64,000 nucleotides of DNA from Bacteroidales bacterium (GTDB taxonomy: Bacteria > Bacteroidota > Bacteroidia > Bacteroidales > UBA932), in the NCBI GenBank assembly GCA_017561265.1, contig JAFZDJ010000003.1, forward strand, positions 124,001 through 188,000. Direction: 5' to 3'. The notes under the pieces were generated by a model that was not told the origin of the DNA, made no database searches, and saw only the letters and a list, made by a program, of their open reading frames with translations. Below are positions 26,893 through 36,411 of the stretch, piece by piece. The first letter of the stretch is position 1, and each line of letters starts with the position of its first letter. The position numbers and the translations under genes were made by a program.

Positions 26893-28265
26893 CTGTTTAT
26901 ATCCATCCTGATCCTTCTGCTCTGAGGATGCAGGTTATTGCATCTGTTGCCCAGATTCTTGACAAACCCGAGCGGTACACCTTCATATCTAATGACGACA
27001 TAGCCTTTAGGCATATCCGTCAACACTATAGCATCTCTATGCAGGAATGCCAGAGCCGTCTTTTCATCTACATCGGCATATGGGAATGCGTCCTCATTGA
27101 AAATAAGTGAAAGCGCCAGATCAGCATCCGGCACAAGAGTCTTTCCCTTCATCACACCGACTGCACATCCGGAGGCTATGACATGGAGATACTGCTCCAG
27201 CATCATCACCTCGCCGGCAAGATCCGCCGGGACAGCTACTACCGTCTCCCCCTTCGTCCTCAGCACGACATCCGCCTTCAAAAACGACCCTACCTCTTTC
27301 GGAACAGGAAGTTCCTTTCCTCTGGACGGCCTTCCCCCTTTCATCCTGATATCAGCGATATCCACGGAAGATATCCTTCGCAAAGCACTGCAATACTGTC
27401 CTTCACCTTCGACATGACCAGGAACAAGACTATATCCATGCTGTGTCCTTATGACCTGATCACCGCTCTGAAGCTCTTCAGAATCAAAGATCATCTCAGC
27501 GCCAAGTTCTTCCGCTATCCACGCCACATTACCGTCATTCTCATAACGGTTGAATGTACAGGTTGAATACACGAATATTCCGTCCTGCCTGAGCGCAGAC
27601 CACACATCTGCAACAATCCTCCTTTGTCTCGCCACGCAAAGAGCCACATTATCTTCGGACCACTGCTTCTGAGCTTCCTCATCCTTTCTGAACATTCCTT
27701 CGCCGGAACATGGAACGTCAGCAACGATGATGTCAAAATAACCAGGCAGTGACGCAAAGGCACTTGGATCATCGGATGTAACCACCACATTCGGATCTCC
27801 CCATAAAGCCACATTGTCAGCAAGGACACCTGCTCTGGCCTTCATCACTTCATTGGAAACAAGAATGAACCTGTCGCCGAAGGCTTCCCTGAGCGATGCA
27901 GCAATATCGGTGGTCTTTCCTCCCGGAGCCGCGCAGAGATCAAGAACTCTGACCGGTCTTCCGGCCGGAATTTCAATCTTCCCCATCAGTTCCCTGAAAG
28001 CATGTCCGACAAACATGGATGATGAATCCTGGACATAATATGCTCCGGCATGGAAATGAGGGTCAAGAGTGAATACAGGCCTTTGATCAAGTATGTATCC
28101 ATGTCTGGACCATGGTACCGGTCTTCCCTCGGGACATTGTCCTGACTTGAAAGGATTTCTTCTGACAGCTGTCGATGCCGGGCTGTCAAAAGCAGAAAAA
28201 GCGACAAGGGCCTTATCGCTCCCTATCGCCTCTTCTAGATATTTTCTGAAAGTTTCCTTGATCAT
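26889..28265 (-). CDS. RsmF/RsmB-like rRNA cytosine-C5 methyltransferase
   Basis: 458 residues. The SAM-binding motif VLDLCAAPGGKTTDIA, a catalytic-region VADVPCSGEGMFRK and a second Cys in YSTCTFNRYEN are the hallmarks of the NOL1/NOP2/Sun family, with both conserved cysteines. The C-terminal third resembles the RNA-binding (PUA-like) extension of RsmF. The likely substrate is a cytosine in 16S rRNA, though tRNA cannot be excluded. It lies between the SRPBCC gene (3 nt away) and the TPR gene (overlap). Confidence 0.88.
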   Translation of the reverse strand: MIKETFRKYLEEAIGSDKALVAFSAFDSPASTAVRRNPFKSGQCPEGRPVPWSRHGYILDQRPVFTLDPHFHAGAYYVQDSSSMFVGHAFRELMGKIEIPAGRPVRVLDLCAAPGGKTTDIAASLREAFGDRFILVSNEVMKARAGVLADNVALWGDPNVVVTSDDPSAFASLPGYFDIIVADVPCSGEGMFRKDEEAQKQWSEDNVALCVARQRRIVADVWSALRQDGIFVYSTCTFNRYENDGNVAWIAEELGAEMIFDSEELQSGDQVIRTQHGYSLVPGHVEGEGQYCSALRRISSVDIADIRMKGGRPSRGKELPVPKEVGSFLKADVVLRTKGETVVAVPADLAGEVMMLEQYLHVIASGCAVGVMKGKTLVPDADLALSLIFNEDAFPYADVDEKTALAFLHRDAIVLTDMPKGYVVIRYEGVPLGFVKNLGNRCNNLHPQSRRIRMDINR

Positions 28266-28268
28266 GTA

Positions 28269-28739
28269 TCAGGATCTGAACTTTGACGGATCGAAACCAT
28301 CAGGATACATTGAAGGATCTATTCCTTCCGGCATCCTGCCTTCTGACATCGCCACCAGCGAGTCTACAATCTTGTCGAGAGCATCTTTGATCTTTCCTCC
28401 GAGCAATGTCTTCATCATAAAATTAAGTTCCGCATCCACAACAATCTGAAAATCAGTCTTGTAAGGATCTGACGCGGCATCAAAATGAAGAGTCAGGAAG
28501 AACTTGAAAGGAGCTCCGTCATCCATGAACTCGATTCTGGAATATGGGATCCTGTCCTTTACACGTACACCGATGCTGAATCCCTGCACCATCGCATGGA
28601 TGCTGTCATAATCTGCCGTAACATCCGCCTTCTTCTCCTCCGGTAGGAAGTTCACGAAGTTGCGCATGTCGACAAAGGCCATGTAAAGCTCATACGGAGC
28701 TTTGGATACTACTGCTCTCTTGCTTCTGAACTCTGCCAT
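28269..28739 (-). CDS. SRPBCC-fold protein of unknown substrate
   Basis: 156 residues. The N-terminal SKAPYELYMAFVDMRNFVNFLPEE and the strands YSRIEFMDDGAPFKFFLTLHF followed by a long C-terminal helix (MKTLLGGKIKDALDKIVDSL) fit the START/SRPBCC ligand-binding fold. No catalytic residues are evident. It lies 2 nt downstream of pyrE and is cotranscribed; the biological role is unknown. Confidence 0.72.
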   Translation of the reverse strand: MAEFRSKRAVVSKAPYELYMAFVDMRNFVNFLPEEKKADVTADYDSIHAMVQGFSIGVRVKDRIPYSRIEFMDDGAPFKFFLTLHFDAASDPYKTDFQIVVDAELNFMMKTLLGGKIKDALDKIVDSLVAMSEGRMPEGIDPSMYPDGFDPSKFRS

Positions 28740-28741
28740 GC

Positions 28742-29380
28742 CTACTCTGTCTTACCCCAGGTTGAAGGAGAAAATCTCCACTGCTTAAGCACCTCGATAT
28801 CAGACTCTTTCACATAACCTGTCTCATGAGCCACCTCGATGAGAGTATCATAGTTAGAGAGAGTAGTAAGCTCGACGTTGGCATCCTCGAATGCCTTGCG
28901 CGCATGGTTGAAGTTGTATGAGAATATAGCGACCATGCCAAGAACATCAGCACCGCCGTTCACGAGGGCGTTATTTGCAGCGAGACTGCTCATTCCTGTA
29001 GAAATGAGATCCTCTACAATCACTACCTTCGAGCCCTTTTCGAGGATACCCTCGATCTGTGAACCTGTTCCATGATCCTTCGGCTTAGGTCTTACATAAC
29101 AGAAAGGCTTTCCAAGGAGATGTGCCACAAGATATCCGTGCGCGATTGCACCCGTAGCCACTCCGGCAATAACCTCGACGTCAGGATACTGCTTATTAAT
29201 TATATCTGCCATCCATCTGCATACATTCTCTCGTATCTGAGGGTAAGAAAGGATTCTTCTGTTGTCACAATAGATAGGTGACAGCCATCCTGAAGCCCAT
29301 GTGAAAGGCTTCTCAGGACTCAACAAAACGGCCTTGATGTCCAAAAGAGACTTGGCCACAGCTTTCTCTACTGATTCCAT
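28742..29380 (-). CDS. pyrE: Orotate phosphoribosyltransferase
   Basis: 212 residues. It makes orotidine monophosphate from orotate and PRPP. The PRPP-binding motif is VVIVEDLISTGMSS; GVATGAIAHGYLVA and YVRPKPKDHGTG (flexible-loop Lys/His) are also present. Length is family-typical. It is the first gene of the minus-strand operon and has a complete -33/-7 promoter upstream. Confidence 0.93.
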   Translation of the reverse strand: MESVEKAVAKSLLDIKAVLLSPEKPFTWASGWLSPIYCDNRRILSYPQIRENVCRWMADIINKQYPDVEVIAGVATGAIAHGYLVAHLLGKPFCYVRPKPKDHGTGSQIEGILEKGSKVVIVEDLISTGMSSLAANNALVNGGADVLGMVAIFSYNFNHARKAFEDANVELTTLSNYDTLIEVAHETGYVKESDIEVLKQWRFSPSTWGKTE

Positions 29381-29458
29381 ATCTTAATAGTTTGGTTATT
29401 TATTCATAAGACAAGCGTCTTTGTACATGCATAAATCATGCTAGACACGTGTAGCTTG

Positions 29459-29491
29459 CAAATATAACAAAAACAAACCACATTCTGCAAA
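29459..29491 (-). promoter_or_regulatory. Promoter of pyrE (-7 TATATTTG, -33 TTTG)
   Basis: The -7 box is at 29459-29466 on the minus strand and TTTG at 29488-29491, with 21 nt between. The box's G is 79 nt before the pyrE start, leaving a leader of about 73 nt. No attenuator-like structure was identified there. Confidence 0.6.
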
Positions 29492-29507
29492 AAAGTAGAA
29501 GTTTTTA

Positions 29508-29515
29508 TATATTTG
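29508..29515 (+). promoter_or_regulatory. -7 box (TATATTTG) of the Nudix gene
   Basis: It matches TAnnTTTG with the G 20 nt before the ATG at 29535. It is divergent from pyrE. Confidence 0.6.
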
Positions 29516-29534
29516 CAATAAAGAACTGTAAGAT

Positions 29535-30146
29535 ATGCACAGAATCTATTTTGAAAAAAGATGCATAATAATCTGCAGCCCTGAAGACCAGGCGCTGACC
29601 GACCCGAACGCGATCCAGTTCAAATTAGGACAAGACATTGACATACATAGTCTTGTAGGCATGGTGGAGGCCTCCCCTTCACTTCACCGCGTATTCATTC
29701 CGACTGAAGATACCGAACAGACATACAAGGATATCTGCAAGGAGTTCCTGGAGGTAAATGCAGGGGGCGGCCTGGTATCGAACCGTCGTGGAGACTATCT
29801 TCTAATCAGCAGGAACGGACTATGGGACCTGCCCAAAGGGCATCAGGATCCGGGGGAAGACATTGAAACCACTGCATTGAGGGAGGTCTGCGAAGAGACA
29901 GGCATCGACGACATGGAACTGCGCGGGCTTATATGCATAACAGACCACTGTTATCGCCGCAACGGAATATGGCACCTGAAACATACCTGGTGGTTCGACA
30001 TGCTTCACACTGACCCGAACGACCTCACACCTCAGAGAGAGGAGGATATTTCCAAAGCAGCATGGGTGGCAAAATCCAGTCTTCCACCCTATCTGACAAA
30101 CACATACCCGTCCATTGCAGAGGTGTTCCGGGAGGCAAGAATATAA
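29535..30146 (+). CDS. Nudix hydrolase
   Basis: 203 residues. The complete Nudix box GHQDPGEDIETTALREVCEETGI (about 97-119, G-x5-E-x7-REVCEETGI) binds metal and hydrolyses nucleoside-diphosphate-linked compounds. The N-terminal ~75 residues precede the fold and are not recognised. WDLPKGHQ before the box is typical of the Ap4A/housecleaning-like group, but the substrate cannot be assigned. It has its own promoter, divergent from pyrE. Confidence 0.88.
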   Translation: MHRIYFEKRCIIICSPEDQALTDPNAIQFKLGQDIDIHSLVGMVEASPSLHRVFIPTEDTEQTYKDICKEFLEVNAGGGLVSNRRGDYLLISRNGLWDLPKGHQDPGEDIETTALREVCEETGIDDMELRGLICITDHCYRRNGIWHLKHTWWFDMLHTDPNDLTPQREEDISKAAWVAKSSLPPYLTNTYPSIAEVFREARI

Positions 30147-30256
30147 ATCTTCAACAAAATTTTCATCAAAGTGAAACAAAATCTGCAAAAATCCGTATAA
30201 TGTTATGTATTTTGCAGTTTAACTGACTGATTAGAATTTTTGCGATTACACAGATT

Positions 30257-31306
30257 ATGAAACTTTCACAATTCCAGTTCAATCTTCCTGCCGAGAAGAT
30301 TGCTAAAGAGCCGCCGAGATGGCGCGATGAGGCAAAACTCATGGTTCTCCACAAGAAGACAGGAGAAATCGAGCACAGACTCTTCAAGGACATCATTGAA
30401 TATTTCGGTAAGGGCGACACTTTCGTGCTGAACGACACCAAGGTATTCCCAGCAAGACTTTACGGAAACAAGGAAAAGACAGGAGCGGACATCGAGGTAT
30501 TCCTCCTGAGAGAGCTCAACCGCGAGCAGAGGCTCTGGGACGTGATCGTTGATCCTGCAAGAAAGATCAGAATCGGCAACAAGCTTTATTTCGGAGACGA
30601 CGAAAGCCTTGTTGCAGAGGTTATCGACAACACGACTTCAAGAGGAAGAACCCTCCGTTTCCTCTATGACGGAAGCTATGAGGAGTTCAAGGAGACCCTC
30701 TTCGGACTCGGCCAGACTCCTGTTCCAGACTGGGTGAAGAAGGAGGTGACAGCAGAAGATGCAGAGAATTTCCAGACCATCTTCGCAAAGCATGAAGGAG
30801 CCGTATCAGCTCCTGCAGCAGGACTCCACTTCAGCAGAGAGCTCTTCAACAGAATGATTCTCAAGGACATAAACAAGGCGTTCGTTACCCTCCACATGGG
30901 TATCGGACACTTCAGAGAGGTTGATGTAGAAGACCTTTCGAAGCATAAGATGGATTCCGAGAGAGTCATCATCACCGAGGAAGCGGCAGAGCTCATCAAC
31001 AAGACCAAGAAGTCAGGACACAAGGTACTTGCCGTGGGAATCACCACCATCAGAGGACTCGAGACATATGTCACAACGAATGACGAAGTGAACGCATATG
31101 ACGGATGGACCAACAAGTTCATCTTCCCGCCTTACAGATTTGCCATTCCTGATGCCATCGTTTCAAACTTCCATCGTCCGGGCTCGACAATGCTCATGTC
31201 CGTAGCTGCTTTCGGAGGCTATGAGAACGTAATGAAGGCATACAAGACAGCCCTCGAGCAGGACTATAAGTTCGGTCCTTACGGAGATGCCCTCCTCATC
31301 ATCTGA
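30257..31306 (+). CDS. queA: S-adenosylmethionine:tRNA ribosyltransferase-isomerase
   Basis: 349 residues. It adds the cyclopentane-diol group to 7-aminomethyl-7-deazaguanine in queuosine tRNA modification. The opening [35 protein letters not shown] (catalytic region), LHMGIGHFR and [10 protein letters not shown] near the C-terminus match QueA. Length is family-typical. A strong terminator follows at 31367. No clear TAnnTTTG box was found in the 110-nt upstream gap. Confidence 0.93.
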   Translation: MKLSQFQFNLPAEKIAKEPPRWRDEAKLMVLHKKTGEIEHRLFKDIIEYFGKGDTFVLNDTKVFPARLYGNKEKTGADIEVFLLRELNREQRLWDVIVDPARKIRIGNKLYFGDDESLVAEVIDNTTSRGRTLRFLYDGSYEEFKETLFGLGQTPVPDWVKKEVTAEDAENFQTIFAKHEGAVSAPAAGLHFSRELFNRMILKDINKAFVTLHMGIGHFREVDVEDLSKHKMDSERVIITEEAAELINKTKKSGHKVLAVGITTIRGLETYVTTNDEVNAYDGWTNKFIFPPYRFAIPDAIVSNFHRPGSTMLMSVAAFGGYENVMKAYKTALEQDYKFGPYGDALLII

Positions 31307-31366
31307 TGAAATCATAAAAAAGGACAAAACTTTAAAGAAAAAGAAAAATCTTGTTATAAAAAAAGC

Positions 31367-31403
31367 AAAAACGGCTTTCCTTATGCATAGGAAAGCCGTT
31401 TTT
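31367..31403 (+). terminator. Intrinsic terminator of queA (15-bp perfect stem)
   Basis: Arms 31367-31381 and 31389-31403 (AAAAACGGCTTTCCT and exact complement) enclose a 7-nt loop, and the 3' arm ends in TTTTT. The next ATG is 17 nt later, so the hairpin is also the immediate leader of dprA. Confidence 0.88.
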
Positions 31404-31419
31404 GTCTTTACTTAGGGGC

Positions 31420-32589
31420 ATGAAAAACATAGAAGAAAAATCATGCCTTTGCGCATTGAACCGCATTTTCGGATTCAAGCCCAAGATCGGTCTGGCGCTG
31501 ATATCCCATCTGGGAAGCGCATCTGAGGCTTTCAAGCTCGGACAGGACGAACTTGGCAGGCTTCTCGGCCCATATTCGCAATACAGCAGGCAGATAAGCC
31601 GACAGGCCGTCGAAGAAGCGGCAGAGGAACTGACGAAGCTGGAGGAGGCAGGAATCGGATTCGTCGGATGGACCGAAGATGAATACCCCGGGCTTCTGCA
31701 TGAATGTGAGGATGCCCCTATAGGCCTGTATGTCCGCAGCACGACACCGATGGCCGACCTTTGGAAACCAAGAAAGAGAATAGCGGTAGTGGGCACCCGC
31801 AACCTGACGCCATACGGAAAGGAATGGTGCGGCAGAATGGTCGCAGGAATGGCTTCGACCAAGGAGAAGCCCGTCATAGTAAGCGGACTTGCCTTGGGAA
31901 CCGACATATGCGCCCACAAGACAGCAATCGAGAACGGACTGCCGACAATAGCCGTAATGGCAACAGGACCTGAATCAGTCTATCCCTACAGACATAAGGA
32001 ATTTGCCGAAAGGATTGCCTGCACTCCGGGATGCGCACTCATCACCGATTACCCTCCCGGAACCGCACCGCTCGCCATTCACTTCCTGAGACGCAACAGA
32101 ATAATAGCCGGACTCAGCGACGCCGTCATCCTGGTCGAATCAAAGATAAAGGGAGGCGGCATGATGACCTCCAGACTGGCATTTTCATACAATAGAGAGG
32201 TATACGCTCTGCCGGGAAGGGTTGATGACATATGCTCACAAGGCTGCAACATGCTGATCCGCACAAAGATGGCGGAACCGATTGTGTCTGCCGAGGCGCT
32301 GAACGACAGCCTGAGGCTGAACAGTTGCGGAAATCAGAGAAAAGCATCACATGCAGACATATTATATGGAATATACGGCAACACGCAATCCAATGAAACC
32401 TTAGGTCTCCTGTTGCATATAACCGATCTCATAGGGAAGGAAAGAGGTATCACCCTGGATGAAATGACATTCAGGACAGGCCTGGACTACGCGGTCGTAT
32501 CCCATCTGACCGGACTTCTGGAAAGCGAAGGATTGATAAGCATAGACATTCTGCAAAGATGCAGTCTTGAAGCCGGGAAATTCCGATAA
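31420..32589 (+). CDS. dprA: DNA-processing protein DprA
   Basis: 389 residues from ATG 31420; a TTG at 31402 in the same frame lies inside the terminator and is rejected. DprA loads RecA on incoming single-stranded DNA during transformation. The Rossmann-like core has VVGTRNLTPYGKEW, SGLALGTDICAHKTA, GPESVYPYRHKE, then FLRRNRIIAGLSDAVILVE and GGGMMTSRLA. A winged-helix-like C-terminus follows. It starts only 17 nt after the queA terminator, with no obvious promoter between them. Confidence 0.92.
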   Translation: MKNIEEKSCLCALNRIFGFKPKIGLALISHLGSASEAFKLGQDELGRLLGPYSQYSRQISRQAVEEAAEELTKLEEAGIGFVGWTEDEYPGLLHECEDAPIGLYVRSTTPMADLWKPRKRIAVVGTRNLTPYGKEWCGRMVAGMASTKEKPVIVSGLALGTDICAHKTAIENGLPTIAVMATGPESVYPYRHKEFAERIACTPGCALITDYPPGTAPLAIHFLRRNRIIAGLSDAVILVESKIKGGGMMTSRLAFSYNREVYALPGRVDDICSQGCNMLIRTKMAEPIVSAEALNDSLRLNSCGNQRKASHADILYGIYGNTQSNETLGLLLHITDLIGKERGITLDEMTFRTGLDYAVVSHLTGLLESEGLISIDILQRCSLEAGKFR

Positions 32590-32595
32590 TTTTAT

Positions 32596-32603
32596 TAAAT
32601 TTG
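32596..32603 (+). promoter_or_regulatory. -7 box (TAAATTTG) of tatD
   Basis: It matches TAnnTTTG with the G 24 nt before ATG 32627, just past the dprA stop. It supports the later of two possible tatD starts. Confidence 0.6.
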
Positions 32604-32626
32604 CGGGATATAGAATAATATCCTCA

Positions 32627-33394
32627 ATGGAATTCATAGATACACATGCCCATCTTTATGATGAGGCATTCGCAAATGAAGATGACTCTGCAATAGAAAG
32701 GGCTGTCGAGGCCGGAGTAGGAAAGATCATCTTCCCCGACATCGACTCGCAGAGCAGGGAGGCGATGTTCGCTCTTGCTGACAGGCATGAAGGCGTGGTG
32801 TTCCCATGCCTGGGCCTTCATCCCACCTCAATAGATGCCGGATGGGAGCGCGAGCTTTCGCTCATGGAAAGCTGGCTCCAGCGCAGGATATGGGCTGTCG
32901 GAGAAATCGGAATGGACTGCTACTGGTCCAAGGAGTTCATCAAGGAGCAGCAGGAAGCATTAAGGATCCAGCTGGAAATGGCCGACAGGATGAATCTTCC
33001 AGTCATCATACATTCAAGAGAATCCACAGAATTGATAATCAACGTATTGAAGGAGTGCAAGCATCTTTCCCTCAAGGGAGTTTTCCATGCATTCAGCGGC
33101 AGCATCGAGACCTTCCGTGAACTTCAGAAGCTCGGAGACTGGTACATCGGAATAGGAGGAGTTCTGACATATAAGAAGGCTTCCATAGCAGAGACGGTGA
33201 AGCAGATTCCATTGGACAGGATACTCCTGGAGACCGATTCCCCTTATCTGACTCCGGCTCCTCACAGAGGAAAGAGGAACGAAAGCAGCTACATACCATT
33301 CATTGCCGAGAAACTTGCAGAGCTCACCGGCAGTGAGATCGCCCGGATCAGCGAAGTCACCACAGAAAATGCAGTAAAACTGTTCGGAATATGA
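32627..33394 (+). CDS. tatD: TatD-family metal-dependent DNase
   Basis: 255 residues from ATG 32627 (an upstream ATG at 32567 would overlap dprA and the promoter). Metal and active-site motifs in order: DTHAHLY, GEIGMDCYW, IHSRES, FHAFSGS and LLETDSPYL. Members cut DNA from 3' ends and act in DNA repair or degradation. Its TGA overlaps the asparaginase ATG (ATGA), so they are coupled. Confidence 0.9.
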   Translation: MEFIDTHAHLYDEAFANEDDSAIERAVEAGVGKIIFPDIDSQSREAMFALADRHEGVVFPCLGLHPTSIDAGWERELSLMESWLQRRIWAVGEIGMDCYWSKEFIKEQQEALRIQLEMADRMNLPVIIHSRESTELIINVLKECKHLSLKGVFHAFSGSIETFRELQKLGDWYIGIGGVLTYKKASIAETVKQIPLDRILLETDSPYLTPAPHRGKRNESSYIPFIAEKLAELTGSEIARISEVTTENAVKLFGI

Positions 33395-34446
33395 AGCCAA
33401 TCGATATGACAGGCGAAAAATCCGCCATTCTCCTGATTTATACAGGAGGTACAATAGGAATGAAGGTCGACCCTACTGTTCAGGCCCTCAGGCCATTCAA
33501 CTTCAGCCAGTTGCTTGAAGAAGTCCCCGAACTGGGCAAATTCGCATACAGGATCGACTCCTACACATTCGACCCTCTGATAGACTCTTCCGATGTAGAG
33601 CCTTCGATGTGGCTCTCGCTCGTGAGTCTGATAGAAGAAAAATATGACGAATATGACGGATTCGTCATACTTCACGGCACAGACACCATGGGATACTCGG
33701 CATCAGCCCTCAGCTTCATGATCGAAGGGCTTACAAAACCTGTGATATTCACCGGAAGCCAGCTGCCGATAGGTACCCCAAGGACCGACGGCAAGGAAAA
33801 TCTCATATCAGCAGTAGAGATCGCTGCAGCCAAAGACAGTGAAGGTCATGCCGTAGTACCTGAAGTATGCATTTACTTCGACAACATTCTGATGCGAGGC
33901 AACAGGGCGACAAAGATAAACTCAGACCATTTCAGAGCTTTCAGATCACCTAACTGTCCTCCTCTTGCGGAAGCCGGAATCAACATAATCTACAACAGCA
34001 CGCTGATCAGAAAACCGGCATCATGGAGCGCAAGACCACTGTTCCACAAGGACATTGACACAAGGGTATCGATCCTGAAGATGCACCCGGGCATCACTCC
34101 TCAGATCGTACGCACCATCCTGTGCGGCGAAGACACGCGTGCAGTGATCATCGAGACATACGGAGCGGGCAATGCACCGTCGAAAGAATGGTTTCTCTCA
34201 ATCATACGGGAGGCCTCTGCGATGGGCAAGGTTCTTCTGAACGTAACTCAATGTCTGGCAGGCAGCGTGAATATGGACATATATGCCACGGGAAAGTGCC
34301 TGAAAGAGGCAGGAGTGACCAACGGATACGACAGCACAACAGAAAGCGCTCTCGGAAAACTCTTCTATCTGCTGGGAGTATTTGAGGACAACGAAATGGT
34401 AAAAACCGGGCTGGAATCCGATTTAAGGGGAGAAATATCAAAATAA
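33391..34446 (+). CDS. ansA: Type I (cytoplasmic) L-asparaginase
   Basis: 351 residues. Catalytic Thr in the first motif LLIYTGGTIGMK and the second Thr motif VILHGTDTMGYSAS are clear, followed by GNRATKINSDHFRAF. No signal peptide, as in the cytoplasmic type I enzyme that hydrolyses asparagine to aspartate and ammonia. It overlaps tatD by 4 nt. Confidence 0.91.
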   Translation: MKPIDMTGEKSAILLIYTGGTIGMKVDPTVQALRPFNFSQLLEEVPELGKFAYRIDSYTFDPLIDSSDVEPSMWLSLVSLIEEKYDEYDGFVILHGTDTMGYSASALSFMIEGLTKPVIFTGSQLPIGTPRTDGKENLISAVEIAAAKDSEGHAVVPEVCIYFDNILMRGNRATKINSDHFRAFRSPNCPPLAEAGINIIYNSTLIRKPASWSARPLFHKDIDTRVSILKMHPGITPQIVRTILCGEDTRAVIIETYGAGNAPSKEWFLSIIREASAMGKVLLNVTQCLAGSVNMDIYATGKCLKEAGVTNGYDSTTESALGKLFYLLGVFEDNEMVKTGLESDLRGEISK

Positions 34447-34582
34447 TTATTGCCAATTGGAAATAATTTGCTAAATTGCACCGCATTTTAAGGCATGGTA
34501 TACCCTGCCGGAGCATAACCATCAGATTATTAACTAATAACAATTCAATAACTTTAATTTAATCAAACACACAAAAACAATT

Positions 34583-35365
34583 ATGAAAAAAATTTTCATG
34601 TTTTTGGCAGTAATGGGCGTTATGGCCTTTTCTGCACAGAACGCAGTAGCTCAGGACGAGCAGGCTGCTGAACCAACAGCTACTGAAGCTGCAGCTCCAG
34701 CTGCTGAGACAATGGACGGACCTGAGGAAGTTCCTATGCATCAGGCTCTCAAGACTAAGTTCATCGAAGGTGGTGCCGGCTTCATGGCTCTCGTTATCGC
34801 CTGCCTTATCCTCGGTCTTGCTCTCTGTATCGAGCGTATCCTTTACCTCGGTTTCTCTAAGACCAACACCAAGAAGCTCCTCGCTAAGATTGAGGACGCA
34901 TTCAAGAACGGTGGTGTAGCTGCTGCTACTGACGTTTGCCGCAACACTCGTGGTCCAGTTGCTTCTATCTTCACACAGGCTCTCCTCCGTCTCGCTGACG
35001 GTCAGTCTCTTGAGGAAGTTGAGAAGTCAGTTGTTTCTTACGGTGGTGTTGAGTCAAGCAAGATGGAGCAGAACCTCTCATGGATCTCTCTCTTCATCGC
35101 TATCGCTCCATCACTCGGATTCTTGGGAACCGTTATCGGTATGATCCAGGCATTCGACGCGATCATGGTTGCAGGTGACATGTCTCCAGCAGTCGTTGCA
35201 GGTGGTATGAAGGTGGCCCTCATCACTACTGTAGGTGGTTTGATCGTTGCCGTTATCCTCCAGATTTTCTACAACTATATCCTTTCACAGGTTGAGGCTC
35301 TCACAATCGACATGGAGGACGCTTCAATCAGCCTTATGGATATCTTGGTTAAGTATCAGAAATAA
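34583..35365 (+). CDS. exbB: ExbB/TolQ-type proton channel subunit
   Basis: 260 residues. A signal-like start (MKKIFMFLAVMGVMAFSAQNAVAQ) and an Ala/Glu-rich segment precede the MotA/TolQ/ExbB core, with membrane spans at about 70-92, 168-190 and 205-230. The motif SLGFLGTVIGMIQAF lies in the second. With ExbD it uses the proton gradient to drive TonB- or Tol-like proteins. Codons such as GCT, CTC and CGT dominate more than in neighbours, suggesting high expression. No TAnnTTTG box was found upstream in the 137-nt gap. Confidence 0.9.
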   Translation: MKKIFMFLAVMGVMAFSAQNAVAQDEQAAEPTATEAAAPAAETMDGPEEVPMHQALKTKFIEGGAGFMALVIACLILGLALCIERILYLGFSKTNTKKLLAKIEDAFKNGGVAAATDVCRNTRGPVASIFTQALLRLADGQSLEEVEKSVVSYGGVESSKMEQNLSWISLFIAIAPSLGFLGTVIGMIQAFDAIMVAGDMSPAVVAGGMKVALITTVGGLIVAVILQIFYNYILSQVEALTIDMEDASISLMDILVKYQK

Positions 35366-35382
35366 TTTGACTTGTAGTTAAA

Positions 35383-35814
35383 ATGAAATACGAAAAGATT
35401 ATCAAATGGGTACTGGCGGTATTGTTCGTCGTAGGTATCGTATTCAGCTTCTACGGCTTCGCTGTAGGATTTGAATCAAACGGTAACGCACCTGTCGACA
35501 ACATTCTTTACTGTGCGTACGCATTTGCAGCAGTCACTATTCTCGCCGTATTGTTCGGTGTTGTAGTGATCGGTGGTATCAACAACCCTAAGAGCCTTCT
35601 TAAGCTCCTTCTTGGTATTGTTGCCATCGTAGCTGTAGTTGCTGTCGCTTATGTACTTGCCCCAGGAACACCAGCCGTAGGATATCTCGGCGATCCAGTG
35701 TCAGACGGCACACTCAAATTGGTAGACACCGTCCTCAATCTTACATACCTCCTCTTTGGAGCTGCAATCCTTTCGCTTATCGTAGGATGGATTGTCGGTG
35801 CAACTCGTAAATAA
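35383..35814 (+). CDS. Small membrane protein of the ExbBD operon
   Basis: 143 residues with about four hydrophobic spans (about 8-28, 45-66, 70-92 and 115-138) and no recognised motif. It lies between exbB and exbD with 17-nt and 8-nt spacings, so it is part of the same transcript and may be an accessory subunit of the energising complex. The role is unknown. Confidence 0.72.
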   Translation: MKYEKIIKWVLAVLFVVGIVFSFYGFAVGFESNGNAPVDNILYCAYAFAAVTILAVLFGVVVIGGINNPKSLLKLLLGIVAIVAVVAVAYVLAPGTPAVGYLGDPVSDGTLKLVDTVLNLTYLLFGAAILSLIVGWIVGATRK

Positions 35815-35822
35815 CAGACGCC

Positions 35823-36398
35823 ATGGGTAAAAAAACACCAGAAATCAATTCAAGTTCAACGGCGGACATGGCATTCCTCCTGCTCTGTTTCTTCATGATG
35901 ACTACCACCATGGATCAGGACAAGGGTCTCCAGCGTCGTCTGCCTCCTATGCCGGATCCAAATCAGCAGGCACAGGATCAGAAGGTTAATCGTCGTAACA
36001 TCATCGTTGTGAAGATTAACTCAGCCGACAGACTTCTCGCTGGTACAGAGCCTATGCACGTCAGCCAACTTAAGGACAAGATCAAGGAGTTCCTCATGAA
36101 CCCTGCAAACGACCCTAATCTTCCGGAAAAGGAAGAGATTGATATCGAAGGATTCGGTCCTTGCATGGTATCGAAGGGCGTAATCTCACTTCAGAATGAC
36201 CGTGGTACCAGCTACCAGGCATATATCGCAGTACAGAATGAACTCGTAAAGGCAGTAAACGAAATCCGTGATGAATTCGCTATTGCAAACTTCGGCAAGC
36301 TGTACATCAAATGCGATGAGACAGAGCAGGAAATTGTAAGAAAGGCAGTTCCTCAGAACATTTCTGAGGCTGAGCCTAAGGATGTTTCAAAGAAATAA
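35823..36398 (+). CDS. exbD: ExbD/TolR-type protein (first copy)
   Basis: 191 residues. A short N-terminus, then a membrane span beginning SSTADMAFLLLCFFMM with the proton-carrying Asp, then a periplasmic region with LRRLPP-like start and a C-terminal ExbD fold. It is longer than the second copy by ~35 residues in the periplasmic part. It forms a complex with the ExbB protein encoded upstream. Confidence 0.9.
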   Translation: MGKKTPEINSSSTADMAFLLLCFFMMTTTMDQDKGLQRRLPPMPDPNQQAQDQKVNRRNIIVVKINSADRLLAGTEPMHVSQLKDKIKEFLMNPANDPNLPEKEEIDIEGFGPCMVSKGVISLQNDRGTSYQAYIAVQNELVKAVNEIRDEFAIANFGKLYIKCDETEQEIVRKAVPQNISEAEPKDVSKK

Positions 36399-36411
36399 AG
36401 GAGAAAACAAT

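Noticed and set aside
29381..29534. Pyrimidine-type attenuator or riboswitch before pyrE
   Set aside because: The leader shows no stable hairpin or T-run that would support it.
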